Assembly: GCA_003263775.1 (NCBI GenBank)
Contig: JYJJ01000056.1
Span: forward strand, 84,747 to 148,746
Reading direction: 5' to 3'
Length of the DNA: 64,000 nt
From: Vibrio maritimus
Lineage (GTDB): Bacteria > Pseudomonadota > Gammaproteobacteria > Enterobacterales > Vibrionaceae
The translations under genes and the position numbers were made by a program. Under the pieces are notes generated by a model. It ran no database searches, was not told the origin of the DNA, and saw only the letters and a program-made list of their open reading frames with translations. Shown in pieces: positions 28,940-39,008 of the stretch. The first letter of the stretch is position 1, and every line of letters begins with the position of its first letter.

Positions 28940-29637
28940 ATGATTAAGATTGTTAGCTTTAAGATTTGTCCCTTTGTTCAACGCGTGACAGCAGCACTGG
29001 AAGCTAAGCAAATCCCTTACGAGATTGAGTACATCAGTCTAAAAGACAAACCGCAGTGGTTTTTAGATATCTCACCGAATGGCCAAGTGCCGGTGATGGT
29101 GACCGAGTCCGGCACAGCGCTGTTTGAGTCTGACGCAATTATTGAGTACATCGAGGATGAGTACGGCCCACTAGAGCAAGGCGTCAGTAATGAGCAGCGC
29201 GCTCTTGACCGCGCATGGAGCTACCTAGCTCGAAGCACTATCTTGCTCAATGCGGCACCATGAGCAGTAAAGATAAAGCAACCTTTGAGGAGCGAGCAGC
29301 GAAGCTGACTAAAGCGTTCCAAAAAGCGGAAAACCAATTGTCAGGTGAGACAAAATTCTTTAAATCAGATGCGCTCAGCAATGTGGATATGGCGTGGTTA
29401 CCCTTGCTACATCGAGCTGCCATTGTGAAGGCGCACTCAGGCTATGACTTCTTCTGTGGTCTACCTAAGATGCAAGCGTGGCAACAAAACATTCTCGAGT
29501 CGGGTTTGGTTGAGAAAACCGTATCTGAAGACTTCGATACTCTGTTTAGCAACTTCTATCTCACCAACACCTATCTGGCTGAAGGTAAAGATATGGCGCC
29601 AACATCAGGCTGCGGCACAAGTAGCTGCTGCGGTTAA
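28940..29637 (+). CDS. Glutathione S-transferase family protein, one frameshift
   Basis: About 232 aa after repair. The thioredoxin-like N-domain carries a probable active Cys in FKICPFVQRV and the cis-Pro/glutathione motif NGQVPVMV with ESDAI. The helical C-domain ends in a short cysteine cluster (SGCGTSSCCG), unusual for GSTs. One base is missing near 29229, inside WSYLASKHYLAQ. It precedes gorA by about 220 bases, which fits a thiol-redox role, though the substrate is unknown. Confidence 0.82.
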
Positions 29638-29856
29638 TCATGACGCTCTGAGGGCACCTGCTCTCAGAGTCATCGACATTAATCGTTATTAGTCATAATC
29701 AACGCAACTTTTTCCCATTGGAGAAAGTTGCTAGACTCGATTTATCATACGGACAGAGATTGTTACTCACATTTTGGGTTGTTGAGTTCTCACGACCGCG
29801 CCCCAATATGCTTTAGTACTAGCAATCAAAATATTTATAAGCTCTTGGAGAACGTA

Positions 29857-31212
29857 ATGGCAACGCATTTTGACTATATCTGTATTGGTGGCGGCAGCGG
29901 CGGTATCGCATCTGCAAACCGTGCGGCAATGTATGGCGCGAAGGTTGCGCTTATTGAAGCGAAAGACCTAGGCGGTACTTGTGTAAACGTTGGCTGTGTC
30001 CCTAAGAAGGTGATGTGGCACGGCGCGCAAATTGCTGAAGCGATGAACCTATACGCGGAAGACTATGGTTTTGACGTTGACGTTAAAGGCTTCGACTGGA
30101 ACAAGCTGGTTGAGAGCCGCCAAGCGTACATTGGTCGTATCCACCAATCTTACGATCGCGTACTCGGCAACAACAAAGTAAACGTTATCAAGGGCTTTGC
30201 TAAATTCGTTGACGCAAAAACCGTAGAGGTTGATGGCGAGCTATATACAGCAGACCACATCCTTATCGCTGTCGGTGGTCGTCCAACAATTCCAAACATC
30301 CCAGGTGCTGAATACGGTATCGACTCAAACGGTTTCTTCGACTTAGACGCACAACCTAAGCGTGTGGCTGTTGTGGGCGCAGGTTACATTGCTGTTGAGA
30401 TAGCAGGCGTGCTAAGCGCACTGGGTACAGAAACACACCTATTTGTTCGTAAAGAGTCGCCACTACGTAGCTTCGATCCAATGATCATCGACACACTAGT
30501 TGAAGTAATGGATGCAGAAGGTCCGACACTGCACACTCAATCTGTGCCAAAAGAAGTGGTTAAAGAAGCAGACGGCAGCCTGACTCTTCACCTAGAGAAC
30601 GGCGAGAGCCAAAACGTTGACCAGCTTATCTGGGCAATTGGTCGTCACCCAGCAACAGACGCAATCAACCTAAGCGCAACGGGCGTTGAGACTAACGATC
30701 GCGGTTACATCAAGGTTGATGAGTACCAAACAACCAACGTTGAAGGCATCTACTGTGTGGGCGATATCATGGAAGGTGGTATTGAACTAACGCCTGTAGC
30801 AGTTAAAGCCGGTCGCCAGCTTTCTGAGCGCCTATTTAACAACAAGCCAAACGCGAAGATGGACTACGACCTCGTTCCAACCGTGGTATTTAGCCACCCG
30901 CCAATCGGCACTATCGGTTTGACTGAGCCAGAAGCAGTTGCGAAATACGGCGAAGACAACGTCAAAGTGTACACATCAGGCTTCACAGCGATGTACACCG
31001 CGGTCACTAAGCACCGTCAACCTTGTAAGATGAAGCTAGTGTGTGCGGGCGACGATGAGAAAGTCGTGGGTCTGCACGGTATCGGCTTTACCGTGGATGA
31101 GATGATTCAAGGCTTTGCGGTAGCGATGAAGATGGGCGCAACTAAAGCAGACTTTGATTCCGTTGTGGCTATCCACCCGACGGGCTCAGAAGAGTTCGTG
31201 ACTATGCGCTAA
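29857..31212 (+). CDS. gorA: Glutathione-disulfide reductase
   Basis: 451-aa FAD enzyme that reduces oxidised glutathione with NADPH. FAD motif [17 protein letters not shown], redox pair [13 protein letters not shown], second nucleotide motif [15 protein letters not shown] with the NADPH-specific FVRKESPLR, and the C-terminal catalytic His-Glu in IHPTGSEEF are all present. ATG 29857 follows TTGGAG; the long upstream extension is rejected. Confidence 0.97.
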   Translation: MATHFDYICIGGGSGGIASANRAAMYGAKVALIEAKDLGGTCVNVGCVPKKVMWHGAQIAEAMNLYAEDYGFDVDVKGFDWNKLVESRQAYIGRIHQSYDRVLGNNKVNVIKGFAKFVDAKTVEVDGELYTADHILIAVGGRPTIPNIPGAEYGIDSNGFFDLDAQPKRVAVVGAGYIAVEIAGVLSALGTETHLFVRKESPLRSFDPMIIDTLVEVMDAEGPTLHTQSVPKEVVKEADGSLTLHLENGESQNVDQLIWAIGRHPATDAINLSATGVETNDRGYIKVDEYQTTNVEGIYCVGDIMEGGIELTPVAVKAGRQLSERLFNNKPNAKMDYDLVPTVVFSHPPIGTIGLTEPEAVAKYGEDNVKVYTSGFTAMYTAVTKHRQPCKMKLVCAGDDEKVVGLHGIGFTVDEMIQGFAVAMKMGATKADFDSVVAIHPTGSEEFVTMR

Positions 31213-31240
31213 AAGCCGCGCAGCACACATACTATGATTT

Positions 31241-31266
31241 CAGCCCAGTTTCGACTGGGCTGTTCT
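31241..31266 (+). terminator. Hairpin after gorA
   Basis: CAGCCCAGT, TTCG and ACTGGGCTG form a perfect 9-bp stem followed by TTCT, a weak T tract. Confidence 0.65.
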
Positions 31267-31487
31267 ACATCTAAAGTTTCGAACCACCACACACCTTTGC
31301 GTAATCAAGCAAATACTCATTCCTATCTAACTTGAAACGCCTCGCATCGCTTGAATATCAAGCACAGGATTAATGGTTTTCACAGTAACTAGCACATAGC
31401 CTTTGTTTTAGTTTTTTCTGCTGGCCAACAGAACTCATCCAGCATGAGTCTCTGCAAACTAGCCAAATTAAATAAAAGGAACGTGAA

Positions 31488-32998
31488 ATGAAACCTTCTC
31501 ATTTGTTGGCGGCTGCGACACTCGTCAGTACCAGCTTGTCCGCTCTTGCAGTCAACCCGCAACCCGATCCGACCAACCCCACGGGTTACGTGTTACTGCG
31601 CAGCGAAGTGCAAGCCAGCGCAGCCGCCCAAACCAGTGACCCTATGTATGCGGTATGGGCAAACGCCCTCTCCACAGCACCGAACACTGTCGTCAATGCG
31701 ATTGACGCAGGATTGGCGACTAATCCCGCAACGTAAAACGTGCCGAGCGCGTCTTCCCGCGCTCAGAATGGGATTTTCTCACTCAAATGGCCGCCCCTGA
31801 GTACACCTACCAGCGTTTTTTGCAGGCCATTGGTAAGTTTCCTGCGTTTTGTGGCGACTACACCGATGGACGTGATGCCGATGCCATCTGTAAACGTTCT
31901 ATCGTTACAGCATTTGCTCACTTTGCCCAAGAAACTGGCGGACATATCGCCATTGATAACACTTGGGATAACCCACTTGCGCTGGAGGAGTGGCAACAAG
32001 CCTTAGTACATGTGCGTGAAATGGGCTGGTCCGAAGGACAAGAAGGCTACACCACAGGGTGCGGTCAAAATGATTGGCAAAACAAACGCTGGCCATGTTC
32101 ACCGAACCAAGGGTACTTCGGTCGCGGCGCCAAGCAGCTTTCCTACCATTTTAACTACGGCCCTTTCTCGGAAGTGATGTTTGATGGTGACGCGACTGTA
32201 CTACTTAACAATCCCGCGTTAGTTGCTGATTCTTGGTTAAACCTAGCGTCTGCGATTTGGTTCTTCCTGACTCCGCAAGCACCAAAACCTGCGATGTTGC
32301 ATGTCATTGATCGTACATGGACGCCTTCACAGCGTGAGATTGATGCTGGTATTGGCTATGGCTTTGGTACCACGATTAATATCATCAACGGCGGCATCGA
32401 ATGCGGTGAGCAAAACAAAACCAAAGGCCAACCGGTTAATCGCATTCGCTATTGGGAAGGGCTAGCAGCACACTACCAGATCCCCATTGAAGCCGATGAA
32501 GCCAACACCTGCTGGCAACAAACACCTTATGGCAGCCTCAACCTCAATGGTGCGACCGATGTACTTTATACCAACTGGGAAGCAAGCTGGAAGTACCATG
32601 CCGATCGTCCTGGTGGTGTTTCATTTGAATGTAACCTAGTCGGATATCAAACCGCCTACTCAGCGCTGGTTCCAGGCGACTATGAAAAGTGTGTCACTAA
32701 CCTCTACGGCTCTCACGCCAATTGGCCAGAGGTGCGCATTGTCGATGCATTGCCAACTGATGATAGCACTGGCGGCGGAAACACTGGTGGTGGCAATTCA
32801 GATGGGGCAATGGTGGTGGAGACACCGGTTCCGGGGCTCCTTCCGGAGTGATCATTTGGGAAGCAGGCGTCACTCAAGCCAAGGTTGGCGATACCGTGAT
32901 TCATCAAGCAAGTGTTTTACCGCCAAAAACAAACCTGCGTTTGGGAAACGCCAACGCAAACTAACTGGTTTTGGCAGCAAGTGAATTGCCCTGCTTAA
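31488..32998 (+). CDS. Secreted GH19 chitinase with C-terminal chitin-binding module, four frameshifts
   Basis: About 504 aa after repair. Signal peptide [20 protein letters not shown], then the GH19 domain: catalytic Glu region [11 protein letters not shown], and [29 protein letters not shown] closes it. A Gly-rich linker (GGGNTGGGN) leads to a ChtBD3/CBM5-12-like module seen only after repair: [16 protein letters not shown], then [17 protein letters not shown] and [11 protein letters not shown]. Missing bases are near 31732, 32804-32807 (G run), 32908 and 32940-32942 (T run). It hydrolyses chitin outside the cell, fitting a marine vibrio. Confidence 0.85.
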
Positions 32999-33097
32999 GA
33001 ACATCACCAAGATCTATAAATTACTGATTTATTATAGAAAATAGAGCGGCAGTTCGGTATCCTCTAGCCTGGTTAAAAAGGACGCATTGGCCAGACA

Positions 33098-34390
33098 TTG
33101 AAACATGGACATCGCACTGAGCTGCTGCTCAACTTCCACTATATGGATGAGGCTGAGCAAGCCACATATCTTGATAAACTAAAGCACTCAGATCCCAAGC
33201 TACACCAGGAACTGCTCAGTGAGCGGAGCACCGCACATTCCGATCTAACGCAAATATTAGGTCGACACGCCAGTGTGCATGTCGATGGCTCTGCGATTGC
33301 TCAAACCGAGCTCGGACCCTATCGGGTTCGTGAGCGAATTGGGCGCGGCGGCATGAGCCAAGTCTATCTGGCCGAGCGTTGTGATGGTCGATTTGAGCAA
33401 TCCGTCGCCATTAAGGTGTTTGAGCCTCATCTAACCAACATGGTTGGCAAGGCCATGCTGTATTGGGAAGCGCAGCTTCTGGCTAAGCTTAATCACCCTA
33501 ATATCGCCAATGTATTGGATGCCAACGAAACCGACTCATCGGTATTTTTGGTGATTGAGCATGTAAAAGGTCAATCTCTCAACCAATGGCTTACCACCAA
33601 CCCCAGCTATAGTGTGAAACTGGCGCTTTTTTCCGATATTACCGATGCCATTCACCACGCTCATGCGCAAGGTGTGTTCCATGGGGATCTCAAGCCAGAA
33701 AATATCCTGGTCGACGAGAATGGCGACGCCAAGGTGATCGATTTTAGTATCGCTACCCATGATGCTCGCTATACCGACCTGCACATTTACAGTGCCGACT
33801 ATGCCAGTCCAACACAAAAACAAACTGGTAAAGTCGATGCATCAAGCGACATTTATGCCCTTGGTAAAATTTTCAACAAACTGTTTCCCAGCCACCAGCA
33901 CAATTCTGAATGGCAATGGGTCTATCATAAATGTACTCAGCCAAGTGCATTTCAATACTTTCGAATTGCAGAGTTGAAGTCGGACATTAAAGCTCTTCAG
34001 CACAATAAGCCCATCGACCACCCCGATGCAAACGCCCTTTATCGATGTCGTAAGCTGTTAAAGCGCAGACCTCTCGCTAGCGCCTTGACACTGCTACTCA
34101 TAATTTCCGGCTTAGGCTTTGTTTCTGCGCTAATTAATAAGAACCTTGAACTCCAACAACAGCAACGCGTCTCCAATGAGCTCCTGCTTGAAATGACCCA
34201 ATTGCTGTTCCACGGCCATCGCAGCGATGCCGTCTCTTTGAAAACCATGCTGGATTTAACCAGCATGCGTTTGCTGAATCATCAAGATTTACCGATTGAT
34301 ATCAAGCAGAAGCTAGTGCTGGCGATGTTAATGCCAGATCAGGACTCTGCCGAACAAGAACAAAAAGACATAGGTACAACCTCAGAATGA
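33098..34390 (+). CDS. Transmembrane Ser/Thr protein kinase (Hanks type), PknT-like
   Basis: 430 aa. The kinase domain spans about 75-300: glycine loop GRGGMSQVY (82-90), Lys106 in VAIKVF, Glu124, catalytic HGDLKPEN (Asp197, Asn202) and metal Asp215 in a DFS rather than DFG motif. A single membrane helix follows (about 327-345, LASALTLLLIISGLGFVSAL), leaving an 85-residue tail outside. The annotated start is TTG 33098; ribosome site is poor and a missing base upstream could hide another start. It overlaps the next gene by ATGA and belongs to an operon with an ECF sigma factor. Confidence 0.85.
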   Translation: MKHGHRTELLLNFHYMDEAEQATYLDKLKHSDPKLHQELLSERSTAHSDLTQILGRHASVHVDGSAIAQTELGPYRVRERIGRGGMSQVYLAERCDGRFEQSVAIKVFEPHLTNMVGKAMLYWEAQLLAKLNHPNIANVLDANETDSSVFLVIEHVKGQSLNQWLTTNPSYSVKLALFSDITDAIHHAHAQGVFHGDLKPENILVDENGDAKVIDFSIATHDARYTDLHIYSADYASPTQKQTGKVDASSDIYALGKIFNKLFPSHQHNSEWQWVYHKCTQPSAFQYFRIAELKSDIKALQHNKPIDHPDANALYRCRKLLKRRPLASALTLLLIISGLGFVSALINKNLELQQQQRVSNELLLEMTQLLFHGHRSDAVSLKTMLDLTSMRLLNHQDLPIDIKQKLVLAMLMPDQDSAEQEQKDIGTTSE

Positions 34391-35847
34391 AGCGTATGAA
34401 TCCTACCTGGATGACCATGGTGGCCTCCCTTGCAAGTACGCAAGTTTTCGCATCCGATATTCAGATTGGACATTTTATCGATGCGCCAGTCACAGGCCTT
34501 TACTACGAAACCAGCTCCAAGCTTAGCGGCTACACCCAACAAGGCCAATTTGAGTTTAAAGACGGCGATGAAGTGCGTTTTTATTTAGGCAGCACAAGTC
34601 AACATAAACTGCTGGCTACAGTGGCAGCCCAAGAGGTAGTGACACCAAATCTCGCCTCAACCACCCCTAGCAAAAGCCTCAATATGGTTCGACTCTTGCT
34701 CGGCATCGATACCGAACCTAACCGAGAGGATCTCATCAATCTCGACAGTGAGTGGCTATCTTCAGATAAGGTTCAAGCACTACTCAAAGCACTGGATCTC
34801 AACAACCTACCTGAAAACCTCAGCGTGTCAGATAAACCGCTCGCCAGTGTGCAAGAGGCAGCTAGACACCTAGAAAGCAGTCAACAATACATTGAGAAGA
34901 ACTTTACCTCCAAACAAATACTCACAGCGCCAGTAGATGTAAAGCTAGTCAACACGATTCTCAAACGTAGAGACTGGCGAGGAAACCTGTGCTTTTACGA
35001 TACCGCGCGACGCGACGAACCGAATTATCACGGTCCAATTGGCAGCACAACCTACAAGATTGTTGATGGCGGCATGATTCTTTATCCCGATGTGGGCGAT
35101 TACTATGGCAGCCATGATGGCTCCGTCAGCAGCTGTGAGGTCAATGTCAGTCAAAGCTACCAAGAGCAAGAATTTGAGAAGATAAACGACTACTCCGACT
35201 GGGGCGGGCTCATCGCCTGTGCTCATACCGGCTGCACCCACCAAGACTTGAATGGATTCGATATCGAAGACTTTGATGATGAGGGCGATTGGAAGTACCG
35301 AACCGTGGCAATCAGCTACAACACTACCACCAAGTTGCTTACTCAAAAGTCCCAAGGATTGGGCAAGAAGGCTAAGGTAGAGCACGACAACCTAACTGAG
35401 CATCTATGGTTTACCTCAGCCATAGACGAAAAACAGCAAATCGATTTTCAAGGCTACTGGCGCCAACGTAATCTTGCGTCCGGTGACACTCGCTGTCTGT
35501 ACATCGCCAAGGAGCGCGTTCTACAGAGTAAGCGAGCTGTATGCACTAAAAACAACCAAGACTATACCCAAGATGTCACGGCAGAGTTTGGCGATATGTG
35601 GTGGCTTAACAGCACCGGTACGAATGCAGCAAGTATTGAGCAACTCAACAGCGGTGTGAAATGGTACAGCGCCGATAACACGCCTCGCTATAGCATGTGG
35701 GAGTTCCTACCCACTCAAAAACAGTGGAGCGATGGCAAAATTTATCGCCGCTTCCAAGACATTCAAGTCGACCAATTTGGCAAACAACAAGCGCGCACTA
35801 CGGCGGTATTTGAGCTTGAAAAACTTCCGGAAGACTCGTGGATATAG
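34387..35847 (+). CDS. Secreted protein of unknown function in kinase-sigma operon
   Basis: 486 aa with a signal peptide (MVASLASTQVFAS). The first 60 mature residues, HFIDAPVTGLYYETSS followed by GQFEFKDGDEVRFYLG, match a widespread surface-protein module of the pattern FxDxxVxGLxY...T...GxFxYxxGxxVxFxxG. The remainder (about 190-480) has many Trp and Tyr and six or more Cys, suggesting a disulfide-stabilised exported fold; I recognise no enzyme motif. It is translationally coupled to the kinase (ATGA overlap) and eight bases precede the sigma gene, so it is probably part of the same signalling unit, perhaps an extracytoplasmic sensor or target. Confidence 0.8.
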   Translation: MKRMNPTWMTMVASLASTQVFASDIQIGHFIDAPVTGLYYETSSKLSGYTQQGQFEFKDGDEVRFYLGSTSQHKLLATVAAQEVVTPNLASTTPSKSLNMVRLLLGIDTEPNREDLINLDSEWLSSDKVQALLKALDLNNLPENLSVSDKPLASVQEAARHLESSQQYIEKNFTSKQILTAPVDVKLVNTILKRRDWRGNLCFYDTARRDEPNYHGPIGSTTYKIVDGGMILYPDVGDYYGSHDGSVSSCEVNVSQSYQEQEFEKINDYSDWGGLIACAHTGCTHQDLNGFDIEDFDDEGDWKYRTVAISYNTTTKLLTQKSQGLGKKAKVEHDNLTEHLWFTSAIDEKQQIDFQGYWRQRNLASGDTRCLYIAKERVLQSKRAVCTKNNQDYTQDVTAEFGDMWWLNSTGTNAASIEQLNSGVKWYSADNTPRYSMWEFLPTQKQWSDGKIYRRFQDIQVDQFGKQQARTTAVFELEKLPEDSWI

Positions 35848-35855
35848 GATAACCC

Positions 35856-36407
35856 ATGCAACTGACTGATATTATTGTCCGCTGGCACAATGGCGATAAG
35901 CAGGCTGAAGGCCTGCTGTTTCACTTTGCTTATGAGCAGCTCAAGACGATTGCCCACAAAGAGCGCGTGCGTGCTTTGGAGAAGTTTGGCGATAATGCAG
36001 AGCACCATGAGCAAGAGATAAACAACACGACTGCCCTAATTCATGATGCTTACCTCAAGCTATCCCAGCACGACGTCAGCTATCTTCAAAATCGGAAGCA
36101 GTTTTTCTTATTGGTATCCAAAATTGTGCGCCAAATCCTTATCGACCAATCAAGAAAACGTCTTGCCCAAAAGCGTCAACCAGCAACATCAACCAAACAA
36201 GACCAGCAAAACTTTGATCAATTGATGAGCTTTGACAGCGCGTTGGGAGAGCTGAAAAAACGCTTCCCACGCCAATCTGAAGTGTTGCAACTGCGCTACT
36301 TCGCCGGCCTCAAAAATAAAGAAATCAGTGATATGCTGCAATGTAGCCCCAGTCTTATCGAGAAAGACCTCAAATTCTCTCGCAGCTGGATGCAGTCACA
36401 AATCTAA
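35856..36407 (+). CDS. ECF-type RNA polymerase sigma factor (TIGR02999 / ECF43-like)
   Basis: 183 aa. Sigma region 2 is about 1-110 (ALIHDAYLKL, then FFLLVSKIVRQILIDQSRKR) and region 4 about 125-180 (SEVLQLRYFAGLKNKEISDML, SPSLIEKDLKFSRSW). The sequence fits the Sigma-70_ECF family that is often adjacent to Ser/Thr kinases. In Vibrio parahaemolyticus EcfP, a region-2 Thr is phosphorylated by PknT to allow RNA polymerase binding; here Thr58 and Thr59 in NNTTALIHD are candidates (inference). No anti-sigma gene is present, consistent with kinase control. Confidence 0.88.
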   Translation: MQLTDIIVRWHNGDKQAEGLLFHFAYEQLKTIAHKERVRALEKFGDNAEHHEQEINNTTALIHDAYLKLSQHDVSYLQNRKQFFLLVSKIVRQILIDQSRKRLAQKRQPATSTKQDQQNFDQLMSFDSALGELKKRFPRQSEVLQLRYFAGLKNKEISDMLQCSPSLIEKDLKFSRSWMQSQI

Positions 36408-36436
36408 ATTAATTTTACGGCTTTTCGCTGCAATTA

Positions 36437-36506
36437 CGTTCCTTGTTGCTCAGTTGATAAATGATTAAAAAAGGGTCATTAACCGAGTGAAACCAAACAA
36501 GGAACG
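36437..36506 (+). promoter_or_regulatory. Inverted repeat that can sequester the downstream ribosome-binding site
   Basis: CGTTCCTTGTT at 36437-36447 is perfectly complementary to AACAAGGAACG at 36496-36506. The right arm contains the AAGGA that serves ATG 36512. A nested AGGGTC (36472-36477) / GACCCT (36506-36511) pair offers an alternative fold. If the transcript begins upstream of 36437, translation of the lipoprotein could be controlled by folding. Confidence 0.45.
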
Positions 36507-36511
36507 ACCCT

Positions 36512-37876
36512 ATGAAACAACTTAGCGCAATCGCCATCGCGGTTTCTTTGATTCTTACTGGCTGCGGCGGTAGCGATAGTGGCGATGCTGGCACCTCAAC
36601 TGGCGGCGGTGAACAAACTAAACCCTCATTGCAGCGACAAGCTCTTGATGGCTACCTAGTAGATGCGGATGTCTACGTTGACCGTAACCGCAACAACATG
36701 GCTGAAACCGATGAGAAGTTGACGGCAACCACCGATTCACAGGGTAAGTTCACCATTTCAGAAGCCGATGCAGAATTCCCAGTCATCGTCCGTGCTGTCG
36801 CGGGTCGCAGTTACGATACCGATAAAGGTGGCAGGCTGATCAACACATTTGAGATCGCGGCACCAGCGGGCACCGCCGTTGTCAGCCCATTCTCAACCAT
36901 CGCCGTTCTCGAACAAAAAACGCTGGAAGAAGTCGCGACAGATTTAAATATCGACAGCACCATCATAGATGCAGACTACGTAGCGGCAAAACAAGCTAAC
37001 GCCGACGCAAAACAAATACATGCTATTGCTCGCTCACTAACGCTGCAACTAGATAGTGATCTCGCTAGCTCAGAGGCAAACCTTTCTGATATCAAAACTC
37101 AGCTCACAAACATCCAAGATAAAATTGCTGAGCAGGTCAATAACAACGTCGATCTAGACACCATCATCGTCGATGAAAAGGGTAACGTCACTGAGTCGCC
37201 AAAAACCGTCAAGAGCATGATGGTCGGCTCAACTTATTACTATGTCTCGACCAACGATTACTACTTCCATACAGAGGGGGTTTCAGAAATCACCTTCCAC
37301 GAGAACAAAGTCAGCTTTATCGATGACAACGGCAAAGTTGGCGAACAGCCGCTTACCTACACCGATACTGGTTACATTACCTCTGACGGGGAAGAGACCA
37401 TCATTTTGCTTGGCGAGAAACTCAGCCTAACCGTGACACCTCAAAACGATTTATTTGTGGCTAGCCAAGTCAACTTTGGCGACAGTGGTTATGAAAAGCG
37501 TGTAGTGACGGCATCAGAGTTTGCTGGCAAAACGTTATACCACTTCTGGGATGATTCCACGTCTAGCAAGGCTAACCCAGACATGGCTAAGATAATCCTC
37601 AATAAGGATGGTAGTGGCGTGATTGTGGAAAGAAATGGGCTCAATTGGCCAGAGACAGAAATGCAAGGCTCATGGCGTATTAGTGACCAAGGTGACCTCG
37701 TCCTTAGTGCCAGCGACTTCGATGAAGACTGGGTGATCTCGTTCACCACATTAACAAGCCAAGGCTTACATGTGGCCTACGAAGACAGTCGTAATCAATC
37801 TAAGCCGCTATTGTTTACTGAGAACCACGATCTGGCTGACAACCTATACAGAGAATGGCTTAAACTCGCGAAGTAA
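36512..37876 (+). CDS. Lipoprotein with Ca-binding-like N-terminal module
   Basis: 454 aa. A lipobox LILTGC gives an acylated Cys at about residue 18, followed by a Gly/Ser spacer. Residues about 45-110 (GYLVDADVYVDRNRNN, then TDEKLTATTDSQGKFTI) form a carboxypeptidase-regulatory-like or EF-hand-like module common in vibrio surface lipoproteins. The rest contains repeats of beta-rich segments (TYYYVSTNDYYFH, GSWRISDQGDLVLS) without enzyme motifs. It lies 104 bases after the ECF sigma gene and is a reasonable regulon member of that system, but its function is unknown. Confidence 0.8.
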   Translation: MKQLSAIAIAVSLILTGCGGSDSGDAGTSTGGGEQTKPSLQRQALDGYLVDADVYVDRNRNNMAETDEKLTATTDSQGKFTISEADAEFPVIVRAVAGRSYDTDKGGRLINTFEIAAPAGTAVVSPFSTIAVLEQKTLEEVATDLNIDSTIIDADYVAAKQANADAKQIHAIARSLTLQLDSDLASSEANLSDIKTQLTNIQDKIAEQVNNNVDLDTIIVDEKGNVTESPKTVKSMMVGSTYYYVSTNDYYFHTEGVSEITFHENKVSFIDDNGKVGEQPLTYTDTGYITSDGEETIILLGEKLSLTVTPQNDLFVASQVNFGDSGYEKRVVTASEFAGKTLYHFWDDSTSSKANPDMAKIILNKDGSGVIVERNGLNWPETEMQGSWRISDQGDLVLSASDFDEDWVISFTTLTSQGLHVAYEDSRNQSKPLLFTENHDLADNLYREWLKLAK

Positions 37877-37888
37877 CGCGAGCTCCTC

Positions 37889-37913
37889 AAACTGCCCTGC
37901 GGGGCAGTTTTTA
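37889..37913 (+). terminator. Rho-independent terminator
   Basis: ACTGCCC at 37891-37897 pairs with GGGCAGT at 37902-37908 and is followed by T5. It ends the lipoprotein transcript. Confidence 0.85.
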
Positions 37914-37989
37914 CACAACTCTGATCCCCTCTACCTTTCTTAGTTGGCAAAACTTCCTTATAGTTTGTGGAGACTGTAAGGAGTTGTTA

Positions 37990-39005
37990 ATGGACAAAAA
38001 ACACGTTTATTTCTTTGATGCTATGCGCTGTGTGGCGGCGCTGGCGGTAATCATCATTCATGCGCTTGGGCCTTACCGTCATGAACTTGGACAAATCCCA
38101 ATGGGCGAATGGGTAACGGCGATTACCTTCAATGGCTTCAGCCGCTGGGCAGTGCCGGTGTTTATTTTGATCACAGGCGCTCTTATGCTCAACGATAAGC
38201 GTCCTTTCGATCTCAAATACTATCTGTCACGACGCTTGGGTAAAGTGCTGATCCCATTTCTGGTGTGGTCACTGTTTTACGCCTATTTGTCCGGCTGGAC
38301 GATTGAAGGTTTTAATGGTGATACGGTGAAAGAGGTGCTGGCAGAGAGTTATCATCATCAAACCTACTACCATCTTGGCTTCTTTTATTACTTTATCCCA
38401 CTTTATGCGGCGATTCCGTTCCTGCAAATCTTCGTGCGTAAATTCGATGATGGGGCGCTTTATGCGTTCACTGGGCTTTGGCTACTGACCACGTTGCTGT
38501 TTTTGATGCGCATTGACGGACCTTGGAGTGAGCAGTTCTGGCTGTATATGGGGTTGTTACCACTGGGCTACATCTTGTATCAAAAGCTGCCTGCCAGTCG
38601 CGGTGTGGTGATTATTTCCGTCATCCTTGGCGTAGGTGCGATGGCGCTGAGCAGCTACATGGTGGTGCAAGGCAGTATTGAAGCCGACCGCTATTATGTC
38701 GGTCGCTGGTTCTCGTACAAGACTCTGAACACCGTTCTTGCGGCGAGTATGATCTTCATCCTATGTAAGGCGTATGCGGATAATCTAAAGCCAAAAGTGA
38801 AGAAGGTGGTGAGCTTTATCAGCCAGTACAGCTGGGTATCTATATCCTCCATCCACTGTTCCTATGGCCAATGAATGAGCTAGGGCTGCACCATGGGCAC
38901 CCGATTTATATGATCCCATTCTGGGTTATCGTCAGCGGTAGCTTGGCATTGGGCACCAGCTGGTTACTGGCTCGCAGTGCTAAAACACGTTGGTTGCTGC
39001 CATAA
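37990..39005 (+). CDS. Acyltransferase 3 family membrane protein, one frameshift
   Basis: About 338 aa after repair, with roughly ten membrane helices. The N-terminal YFFDAMRCVAALAVIIIHALGP motif contains the Arg and His conserved in acyltransferase-3 proteins (OafA/WecH type), which O-acetylate surface sugars. One base is missing near 38830, after FISQYS; repaired, the frame continues LGIYILHPLFLWPMNEL and ends at 39005. ATG 37990 follows AAGGAG. Substrate not known. Confidence 0.82.
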
Positions 39006-39008
39006 CGC

